The notes below the pieces were generated by a model, which had not been told where the DNA came from, did not search any database, and worked only from the letters and a program-made list of their open reading frames with translations. From assembly GCA_024449915.1 (NCBI GenBank), contig JAMZAV010001041.1, forward strand, positions 1,116,001 through 1,180,000: DNA of 64,000 bases, written 5' to 3'. The stretch's first letter is position 1, and every line of letters starts with the position of its first letter. Shown here piece by piece: positions 31,101-43,100 of the stretch. The DNA is from Sweltsa coloradensis. Its lineage: Eukaryota; Arthropoda; Insecta; Plecoptera; Chloroperlidae. The translations under genes were made by a program, and so were the position numbers.

Positions 31101-34100
31101 ACAAATTCCTACATTAACATGAAAAAATAATACAACAGTGTATACCGCGAATAATACACCAATGTTGTATTTCGCACTTGCTCTAATTTGCCATTAAAGT
31201 TGGAGGAAGCATAATAATAGCATAAAAGCAGAATACACAATACTCCAGACTGTTATTCTCGGTTATTATTAGGTGGGAACTATTGCTAGACCGCTATCAC
31301 ACACACAGGACTCTTGAGAGGAAAGGCTGATAAGAGAGTGCTCTAAGAACTTCCTTACTCATGCACTCATGCATGCCTCGCCGGTCGACAAGCGACAATA
31401 CGGAAGAACACAAACACATTATGCGGCGATTAGACACTTATTAGAGTTACCTATAAAGCCACTGCCATATTTCTGTTCGGAGAATTAATTTGGATATGTT
31501 ACAAAATTGTAATTGCAAAATGACGCGATGCATTGATTTTGTTATATGTTCTCTTTATATTATATATAGTTATTCATTCTCAATTAATGGTTGTCGAATT
31601 ATTATTATTTTAGGCGTGTACATCTTTTTATACGTCAAGATTATATGTTTTTATCGATACGTTGTATAGACAAAAACTTTGGATAAGAAAATACGCATGC
31701 ACTTTTATATTTATCTTGTATCAGAGCTGTTTTTCATTTGAAAATGGTAAACATCATAACTACAAGCATGGGTACAGGATTACTAAAAATTACAAAAAAA
31801 ATCTTATCGTGAATTGGTGGAGGTGCCGAGTACGAAAAAAAACTCCAAGGATAACCAAGTTCATCATTATCCTTGTTGAAGGGCAATGCCAACAAATAAA
31901 TGCCCGCGCTAATTGGAGGTATAGCGTTCGGTTTGACTTTGCATGTATCGTGAGACGTACGTGACACTCGGACCGACGGACTGAAAGGTGATGCTTATCA
32001 TGGGCGTCCACAGGGGGGGGGGGGAAGCAGTTGCCCCCTTGCAATCTGACGAGTACCAATTTTATAATGCAAAGTCAAGTCAAGTCGAAGTAAAGTCAAT
32101 AAATGACAATTATTTACGCCAAGGGTACTTCATCTTTCCACCAAATCTCTGTAAATTCCGCCTTGAAGATAAAACATGCGACTTTTTTTCGAAATATACA
32201 CATTGAAACCTAAATTGGTATTTTTTCAAACTCAAATCTCAAAATGATCAAGTTAAAAAAATGGCAACAATATATTTAATTTTAACGTATATAGGTCACT
32301 TCATTTCATCTTTCCTTTAAAAAAAAACAACTCGTAAAAATTTTCGCCTCCGCCGGCTGTGGCTTCGCCCCAGACCACTTAAAGCCCTCTGGTGTTATAT
32401 TAGCCCCCCTTACGAAAAATCCTGCGGACGCCCATGATGCTTATATAGGAGAGCTTCATTCCCCAATTTTGTAACGTATATAAAGGTTACAATATTTATT
32501 AGTAAATGTGTACAGCGTAGCGATATAAAAAACTTTAGCTGAAATAATGAATGAATGCGTGTTTTGTGTTGCAGGCGTTCATCGCGACGGGTACAAACAT
32601 GCAGTTGGTCTTCAACCCCAGTAGCAACGGTTACAGCTCAGCAGACCCCGGACGGGAGTGCGACTTCGACAAGGAACACGGCAAGGTAAGTGATTGATTG
32701 ATTGGTTGATTGATTTTAAATGCTAAGACTGGAACGAGATATACGTCAACCAACGGAAACACATTTTTCCTAATAGTTTATGTACATTTATTTAATGCCT
32801 CAAATTTGTATTCCGTATATTCCGTAGTCCTTATTTGAAATCTAATAGTTTTGGGTGTTAAACTTTTGAATTAGCATAAACAAGCATTCATCCGCGAAAA
32901 ATTCTACAATTTATACCAGATGTATCGTACAAACATGCATCAAATCCAGATCCGTTATGTGTTGCTGGTAGGCCTATTGAAATCGGTATTTCAATAATAT
33001 GAAATTATACTGATTTATTTCCATTCCCTATAATTTGTCGAAGAAGTATAAAATATCTTGCCACTTTGATTGTGAGATTATGCAGAAAGAAACAAATCTA
33101 CTTCAAACCAGCTCAACAAAACGCGATTAGAATATTGTTTATCATTATTAATTATTCTTAATGAAAATTCCTCTATATTTTGACGGGACACTGTTAAATA
33201 ACTACATTTTACAGGATTCATACAATGTGCCCTAGAGCAATGATATATAATTTTAACAAAATCGGTTGTATAATATGGTCTGTAAATAGAGTGTTTCATC
33301 CAATGCGCATCTGTACGTAAAACATACTTATGCAAAGAAACATGGCGGACGCGCAATCGCCCCTGCAGTAGCACCCCCTCACCCCTCTGAATCCTTGTCG
33401 TCGACAATGCTCCAGACAGTTTCAACCGTCAAGACAAAACGTATTGATTGCAAGACGTTCTATGTAGAAAGAGGGATGTAGATTCAACATTGAATTCAAC
33501 GCAGACGTCTCGCGGCTCGACACTAATGAATGGAGCAAACCCTCGGGCCCGGACTAAGCGCCCAGTATAATATCTGATTGAGAATCACTTTTCACCTTTA
33601 TTATCATAATCGTCCATCTTGAGAGCACGCGTACATGCGTATGGCGTGCCCCGCATCACACGCACGCAATCTGCCGGCCGTGAGCGCGGGGCTTTGTCTG
33701 TTGTCACCAGTGGCGGTTCTACCGGTGTGCACAGTGTTGCATGTGCACACCTAATCACAAAAAAATGGAAAATTTGCGCTCTGTATTGGGTTGTTAGCAC
33801 GTTCTCTCCTTCCTGCAGTAATTGAGTGAGTCTGTGACGACGAGTGGTGGTGATGACTGATGAGTTATATGGGGGTGTGGCGGTGTGGAGTCTGACACTT
33901 GCCCAGTCTTCAGTCTAGCATCTACTCCCCTACCCACACTCTTCTTCCTGCGGCGCTTTACTTTGTACACGCCGGACAGGATGCTACACGTGAGAAGCCT
34001 CCTCGGGTCAAGTGGAGTTGATACATCTCAAACAAAAACGAGAGGATTGTAGGCATATTCTGGCGGTGGCTTCCCCTCCCCCCAGGATTTGTGGACCCCC

Positions 34101-37100
34101 CTCTCTTCCGAATAAGGAAAGTTACAAAGCCTGAGAATACCATTATCATGGGAGTATCATTAGTACTTTTGTTATGTAAAAAGTAAACTAACTCACTATT
34201 AAATCGATATTGTTACTGAACAATAAGTACTCGCCTTTTGTATTTCAACATCCCACATAATTAAATTAGATCACGAAGCCACGCAATCTCATTGTAATTC
34301 TGTAAACGTTGACAAGGCGTTTGATTATTGCAAATTTGTGCGCATTGTAGAAACTATGCAATTTTGACTCTCAATGTATTATTGCTCAATTTAAAATTTG
34401 TTAACAAGAAAGAAAAATAAAATTGTTGAAAAAATATGGGTACATAACAGTGTGATAATTAATTAAATATAAATACTTATAATATAAGATGAGAGGTCAT
34501 ATAATAATATATTATACTACTACTATACTATACTAATAATACTAATACTATACTACTACTAATATAATTCGTTCTGCATTTTGAAGTTTAATTAATTAAT
34601 TAATTTAATTTAATTCACTAAGTAATCGATTGTTTATTCTTTATTTGTTTTGTTTTCTTGGTGTTGTCAAGGCTGGTCTGTTGGCTGGTCTCAATTTGTA
34701 CTTACCAATGCATCATTTGCTTTGTATTACAAAGTTTTTCATGGTACAAAATCACATTAAGACGCGTTTTAGGCCACCAAAAATTACCGAATCCAAAAAA
34801 ATTTTTCGCCTTCGGCGAAAAGCCTCCGGCGGCTGGGGCTTCGCCCCAGACCCCAGCTGTACCGCTCACCCTCGTCGCGACTAAACTTCACCTGTGCACA
34901 CCTAATGTACAGGCCTAGAACCGCCACTGGTTGTCACGACATCGTATGAGGTTTCACCTACACGTTGGATGTCTTGTCTTATTAGCTAGCCAAAATGATT
35001 TCGGGAGTCCAGCAGTTACAATTCGCCAGGCAAAATCGGCACTAACAAACCGGCTCGCACAACTGCACGAGTTTGAGACGTTTAGTAACTAATAATAAAT
35101 TACGTTATCTTATAACTGTTAATTGTATTCTCAAATTAAAGCGTAATTTCATTTACTCCAACATGCTTGGAAGAAGAAAACATGTGGTTAATTTATTGGG
35201 GTAGGCCTAATTGCTCTATTGTTGGATCTTACATAATATTTTTTATAGTAACGAGTATTGACAACTGCGCGAAATTGATTTCGTGAGCCCGATCGACACA
35301 ATTCTTACGCAACATTGGCAATCAATGTTACAGTTTTTTTTTAAGTTTTCTACAAAAATACAAGTATTTCCAACGGTTATCAGCGCGAAATTTGATTTCG
35401 GGAGCCCACACATTTGTCATGCAAAATTGGCACTAACCAAATGTAACTGATTTTGTTTACGTTTGCCATAATGAACGTAAACTATTTTTCACAGTCAGCG
35501 CATTTATTTGAAATATTATTATGTTCACATTCAGCACATCGTTCTCGTGACCGTCCACGACAGTTTTAGATAATCCACTATATGTGTAATTATAAGAAGC
35601 GTTTTTGGAATTGAACTGATTACGTTATAATAAACGGAAGTCAGCAAAATAATATACATAGTCACAGAATAGAATGCAAAACCAGATAATTCTAGATTTA
35701 ATTACATTTTGTTTCATCCTTTGACCAACAAAAAATTAAGCCGAGTTGAATAACCACAAAACCTATACGATTTGTATATCAAATTATTCAAAGATCATAT
35801 TCCGGTTATGCTCTGAATAAATATTCCTCAGATTGGACCATTTACGTCTTTCACGAAACACTGCTGCCTCTTTAGGATAATGTTTTTCGTGTTTTAAATT
35901 CAATTAATTATTGATAAAACTATTTGAGAATGGCATTATACTTAAAATTTCCGGAATACAACATGTTGCGGTTTTTCTCCAACCTTGTGGACGAAACTAA
36001 AACCTGGATAAACCAGCACCTTAGGCGTATGACCTTAGGCCTAGGCCTATATATAAGGCCCACGCGGACGGACATACCACAAGACGTCCTTCACAATGCA
36101 CACTCGCACACATGTGAATAGTGTATGGGTATGCCCTACTGACTTTAACAACTCACAACTCACCACTCAGTATCAGTCCACCTAAAAGGCAGGAAATGGT
36201 AGCAAATTTTTATAGATAAACTGCAGATGTTCAAATAAAATAATAAATATATTTTCTTTGTCATAGCGTTCAATTTCCGTGGCACCGTGCTAATAGTAAA
36301 GATGTGATGATGTGGTTTGAGTTGAGTTTCAAACTATAAATGAGGTTTCTCACATTCAGAAATCGTACATTAGAGATTGCTTCGACGTGTGTGTATTTTC
36401 GAATTTCGTGTACATTTCATCCTGCTAAACACCATTGCAAACTGCGCAGTCACTAAATGTATAGCGTATATGATTTAGTTCCTTCTCCCAAATTCGTTTT
36501 AAATGTGATTTTAATTCGAATTTACTATGTAAATAATTAATAATGTTCTCTTCAAATGACTAGAGCATAAACTAGAGTGAAGACATGAATAGTTGACATG
36601 TTTGTTGCTATGCCTGCTGCTCATAACTCGTATAGTAGACGTACCGACGGTAATGAAAATCGTCCAATTGTAATATAATTTTATATTGGGAGTTTTATAA
36701 GTGCATATTTTAAACACCGCGTGCTAGGTTCCTTACAAGAGGAGCGATAAAGCTTTAATTTTGATGCTGTAAGTTTAAACCATTTTGATTTGATGTTCGA
36801 GATGCCAAAAGAAAACAGATGTAACGAGTCCGATGTACAGACTGGAAGCAAGCAGTTATCCATCCAGGACTAAAAGCACTTTGGTGAAGCAGAGTCGACA
36901 AAAAAAATGCATTACGCATTCGCTAAGTGGCCATGGGCGTCTTCTCTACCCCTGTGGCCTAATGTAGAGACTAGAGCAAAGTATCGGCACACGTTGCATG
37001 GCACCGCTCGTTGGAGTTGAGTTGGAGAGGAAACTTCAGTCCTTCCTTCTGACAAACTGTTTCCTTCAGGGCAAGAGTAATTATCCCCAGCAAGCACCAG

Positions 37101-40100
37101 CAGCCAGGCAGCCAGGCAGGCAGGCGCATTTAGCACGCGACCTCCTTCAAACAGATGGGAGAAACATTTGCCGGCCGAGGACGAGCATTGTCCACTTCAT
37201 TAGGCCTATCCATCTCGTGTTCGCTACGCCTTCTCGGCTCTGCCGGGCACAATGGACGCGCCTCACTGCGCCGAGCTCAGGAGAGTGTTTACCTGCTGCA
37301 GAACATGAGATGAAGTGTTGGATCTTTCATGTCGAATCCTGTGTAATGTTCCATGACAACGCTCGGGATGGTTTTATAATCGAGTTCGTTTTAGTTGTTC
37401 GTATATTTATCATTAGTTTATCTCCCCTTGTTACGCCCCCAACACCCCTACCCTCCGCTTACCTCATCGCGTAAATACTTACGATATCCAGATTAAATTT
37501 ACGGTTAAAAAATATGTAGTTTTTTTCGTTATTATCAATTTTATTATTTTTACGGAAACCACACACAAGTCGTTCATGTGATATTCCTATAATGATTGAA
37601 ATAAATAAGATTACAGATTTATTGGATATTAATGCACTTTGGCTATTCGAGACGAATAAGATAAAATGAAAATGTTTAAATTAAACTGTTAAGGCAGAAT
37701 TTAAATAGCCCTCACAACTGATGCACTAATTTGAGACGTTTAGTAAATGACGTTAACTTTACTGTTAATAATTAATATTTTCGAAGTAAGTGTGATTTGT
37801 TATCTGTGATATTTGCTACAACATGCCTACAAGATAAAAACTTATGGTTAGTTCATTGGCCTATACACTGTATTGTTGGATCTTTTTATATAATATTTTT
37901 ATAGTAACGAGTATTGACAACTTCGAATGGGATAATATAGAAAACAAGATGCCGGTGCATTGGAGTGTGTATATTATTTGTGAGAATCGTTTAGCAAAGT
38001 CATTGCTGTGAACATTGAAACTAAGTCGCCCGTATACGGTGTAACATATTATAGCAACGTGGTAGGTCTTCTGCTTGGTCATCCCACGGCGAGCTAGAAA
38101 CTCATAACACTGGATGATTCAATAACTTGCATGCCATACCTTATATTCAGATCTTAGATGCTTTTGACCTTGATCGTTTAGCGGAATGAAATTTGACCAA
38201 AATAAAATATCACACACATCAAGTAACTTTAAAAAAGGCGATTTTAACCATTATTATGAACCATTCAAATAACAATTTGAAAACAATTTTTGTGTTAGTT
38301 TCTCCGATCAATTGGAAGTTTCTACCATTCAAACGTTATAGGCTTGCAAATTGTAATGTAGGTGCATATATGCTTGTACAGGCTTATACTTGAAAGTTAA
38401 AGAAGTGAAATCAAATGATAAGAGTTCGTAAAAAATAATTTTTTCGTTCGTTTTGCTAATCTTCGATTCAATCTTCATTTTACAGAATGCCTTATTACGC
38501 TTATTATTTTTATTACGCACCGCCTGTTGACGAGCGCCAAGCCAACCATGTTCGTGGTAAAAAAAAAGTGAAAATTTTAAACTCAAAATCATAAAAAATA
38601 TTACTTGGCTATTGATTTTGGTACGAGGACTCTAAAAAGTCAATGGCCAAGTAATTTTTTTATGATTTTGAGTTTAAAATTTTTACTTTTTTACCACGAA
38701 AATGGTTGGCTTGGCTTGGCGCTCGTCAACAGGCGAAATGATCTTACTTCTTTTCAATGCGAAACTAGGGAGAAAGAATGAAATGCTTGGCTCAACTTCT
38801 ATATCTCACAGCATTCACAGCCGAAGACTTTGGAAGGAGAGCTTGGCTGCCGTTTTTTTTTTTTACAAATTTTTGTATTTTGGGGGATTTTTGGATGAGC
38901 GTAGCGAGCGAAGCGAAGATTCCATTTCACTACACTGGCGAAAAAAATCCGGAATGTTTTTTTTCCCCTTTCTTTCTTTCTTTTTTTTTGTATTTTTGTG
39001 TGTCTGTGAACACGATTCCGGCTAAACCAATACTCCAATTGCGATGAAATTTTATAAAGATCTATGAAATCTCTAAACGAAGAACTGCACGGGGGGAAAA
39101 ATCGATCGAAAAATTATTTCTCATGAAAATCGCAATTTTACGATTTTTTTCGATTTTTAAAAAAATTCTTCGACTTATAACATCTACATGCTTTATCCGA
39201 TTGTAATGATTTTTTCACAGAACCTTAATTTTAGAATTTATATATTCGTGTGAAATTTGAACGCAATCAAAAAAATATTTCTAATGAAAATCGCAATTTT
39301 ACGATTTTTTTCAATTTTTAACATTTCTTCGACGAATAAAACCTACATGCTTTATCCGATTGTAATGATTTTTTCACAGAACTTTAATTTTATGAATTAA
39401 TATATTCGGTGAAATTTGAGCGTAATCGAAAAATTATCTATTAAAAAAATCGCAATTTTACGCTTTTTTTCGTTTAAAAAAATTACGCTCATCCATCAAC
39501 GCGGCGGGACTTAAGCGTTTTCCTAGTTTACATATAATCTAGTTATTTTAACTTGTATAATTGTTTTAATACATTATATCAATCCTTCCACTTTCACATG
39601 TTTCATTGATTTGGCACAGTTAAGTTAACGTTTTCATTGAAAATCTTCATTAAAAAAATAAATTAAAAATTAATTAGCTATTTAATAGATCCGTGCATTT
39701 ACTATGAGTAAAGAGTAAGGGACATGAATTAAATCAAACACATTTTAAACTGAGTTCATGTTTGTGGACAGAAACAAGCACAGTCAACAACACGGTGAAT
39801 TGACCCGGCACCTCCACCAAACAACTGGAATTTCATTTACATTTAATCTAGTTATTTTTTACTAGTCTAATTGTTTAAATAGGTAAATTATATCAATCAT
39901 TCTTTCCACTTTCCCATGTTACATTGATTTGGCACTGTTCAGTTCGCGTTTTCATTAAAAAATCTTCATTTAAAAAAAACAATTTAAAAATTAATTAATT
40001 AATCAATTATTAGGTACGTGCATTTACTATGAGTCAAGAATAAAATTACATGAATTAAATCAAACACATTTTGAACTGGTTTCATGTTCCTATAGTTTGT

Positions 40101-43100
40101 TTGTGGACAGAAACGTGTCCTTAAAAAAGCACAATCAACATCACTGTGAATTGACCCGGCACCTCCACCAAACAACTGGAATTTCATTTACATTTAATCT
40201 AGTTATTTTTACTTGTATTGTTTAAATACATTAATCAATCCTTCCACTATCACATGTTACATTGATTTGGCACAGTTAAGTTAACGTTTTCATTGAAAAT
40301 CTTCATTAAAAAAATCAATTTAAAAATTAATTAGTTATTTATTAGGTCCCGTGAATTTACTATGAGTTAACATGAATTAAATCAAACACATTTTAAACTG
40401 GTTTCATGTTCTTATAGTTTGTTTGTGGACAGAAACGTGTCCTTAAAAAGCACAGTCAACATCACTGTGAATTGACCCGGCACCTCCACCAAACAACTGG
40501 AATTTAATTTACATTATCTAAGTTATTTTTACTTGTATGTTTAAATAAATCATCTTAACATTACATGTTAATTGATTGCACATTAGTCACGTTTCATTGA
40601 ACTCATATTATAAAAAATATAAAATTAAGTATATAGTCGTGAATTACTATGAGTAATAACTAATCAACACATTTAACTGGTTTCAGTTTGTTTGTGGACA
40701 GAAATTCTTAAGCACAGTCAACACACTGTGAATTGACCCGCACCTCACCAAAAACTGGATTTTTTACATTAAACTAGTTATTTTTAATTGTATTGTTAGA
40801 TAATTAATCAATCCTTACACTTTCAGATGCTACATTGATTTGGCACAGTTAAGTAAGCGTTTTCATTGAAAAGCTTCATTTAAAAAAAATAAAATAATTG
40901 GTTATTTATTAGGTCCCGTGAATTTACTATGAGTTAAGAACAAAATTACATGAATTATATCAAACTCATTTTTAACTGGTTTTTATATTCCTATAGTTTG
41001 TTTGTGGACAAAAACTCGTCCTTTAAAAAGCACAGTGAACATCACTGTGAATTGACCTGGCACCTCCACCAAACAACTGGAATTTCATTTACATAATAGT
41101 TATTTTTACTTGTCTAATTGTTTAAATAGGTATGTTATCATTCCTTCCACTTTCCCATGTTACATTGATTTGGCACAGTTAAGTTCACGTTTTCATTGAA
41201 AATCTTCATTAATTAAAAAAAATAAAAAATAATTAATTAATTAGTTATTTAATAGATCCGTGCATTTACTATGAGTCACATAAATTAAATCAAACACATT
41301 TTAAACTGAGTTCATGTACCTATAGTTTGTTTGTGGACAGAAACAAGCACAGTCAACATCACTGTGAATTGATCCGGCACCTCCACCAAATAACTGGAAT
41401 TTCATTTACATTTAATCTAGTTTTTTTACTTGTCTAATTGTTTACATAGATACAGAATATCATTACTTCCACTTTCCCATGTTTCATTGATTTGGCACAG
41501 TTTATTTCGAGTTTTCATTAAAAATCTTCATTTAAAAAATAAATAAAAAAATAAATAATTTAATAGGTCCGTCATAAATTAAATCAAACACATTTTAAAC
41601 TGGGTTCATGTTCCTATAGTTTGTTTGTGGACAGAAACAAGCACAGTCAACATCACTGTGAATTGACCCGGCACCTCCACCAAACTATTGCAATTTCATT
41701 CAAATTAAATCTAGTTATTTTTTACTTGTCATACTGTTAAAAAATACACAAAATCATTCATTCCACCTTTCCCATGCCACATTGATTTGGCACAGTTTAG
41801 TTCACGTTTTCAATGAAAATCTTCAGTTCACAAAACAGTTTAAAATCTAATTAGTTATTAATTAGGTGCCATGAGTTTGCCATGAGTTTAGTATTAAATT
41901 AACGTGAATTACACAAAGCACATTTAAACTGATTTTTTTTACATGTTCTATTAGTTTGTTTGTGACGGTCGCGTATCCTCCAAAAAGCGCTGTCAACAGC
42001 ACTGTGAATTGACCCGGAACCTCCACCATAACTATTGCCATTTCGTTTACAATGAAACCAGTTATTTTTACTTGTCTAATTGTTCGAATACATATCATTC
42101 CTTCCACTTTCCCATGCCACATTGTTTCGGCACCGTTCACGTTTTCAGCGAAAATCTTCATTTCATAGCCCAGTTAAAAATGAATTGGATATTTAGTAAA
42201 TAAATAAATAAATTGTATTTAGTGTCTACCCACTCAGTTATATAACTGATTTTCAGTGGGGGACAGTAAATCAAAGCGACCAAGCCAACCCTGTAGGCCC
42301 ACCAAGAGTTTGCTATGAGTTATAAGAATAAAATTAACATAAATGAAATCAAGCAGATTGAAACTTATTTTTTAATGCTGTAGTTCGTTTGGGACCTGAA
42401 CCGTCTCCTCCAAAAGGCACTGTCAACGGCAACCGTCTAACTGTCAGCGATCTATTTATGACGACATAGCATATTCCTACTGTCTGTCGGTGTGATAAAG
42501 GTCACAAAATAGCCCGTGCCGGGATTTAGTGTGAACTGTGAGTGGTGATTATAACCAGTCTCTATATGAAAAAGTAAAATCAAACGACTATTTATCCCCA
42601 ATTATTCCGATTGTCTTGATATAATTGGTCACGAGGGTGTAAACAACAAAGCACCTACGCGTCGCGCGTGAGAACACATCCGTGTATACGTCAACCTCCT
42701 AAACATTAATTGCAGTAAGTGCGCTAATTGCTCTGTGCCTGCCATCACACATCTCATTACAAAGAGCCAGGCGTGAGACGTGAAAACAATACAGCGCGGC
42801 ATAGTCCTTGTTCTCGCCACGGCGCGTCCATAGCGCTGTCTGTCATGTCGCATGAACAAGATGGCACCCCCGTGCGTGCGCACGTCTTCTGTCTTGTGCG
42901 CGCTTATCGATCGAACTAATTAAAGGTCAACCTACCCTCATGACTCGGGAACAATGGCGTAATTGAAGCTCAACCCCTGACGAGTGTTTTGTTTAGCTTC
43001 TTTAGTAATTTCGATCACGATTGCGCATTCAATAGAGCCTATTATATTATGAATATGTTATCAGCAGAAACGTGCCGTGACTGTCGTGATATCAATTACT

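Larger units (their letters stand above)
30677..32574 (+). other. CBFB intron 2
   Basis: The intron carries an R5 repeat interrupted by an inverted-repeat element (31812-32462). The rest is AT-rich and unrecognised. Confidence 0.7.

Noticed and set aside
36998..37474. Longest open frame in the window (158 codons, + strand)
   Set aside because: Composition follows the local GC-rich island, no domain or conserved motif is recognisable, and no splice or coding context supports it. Noted only as part of the GC-rich block.
26238..37560. Runx-binding motifs (TGTGGTTT) near 26240, 36312 and 37555 suggesting CBFB autoregulation
   Set aside because: About two such octamers are expected by chance on both strands of 64 kb, so the count is not enriched.
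39527..42190. Array of repeats resembling a CRISPR
   Set aside because: Units are 260-355 bp, AT-rich and lie in a eukaryotic intron. There are no short constant repeats with unique spacers and no cas genes.
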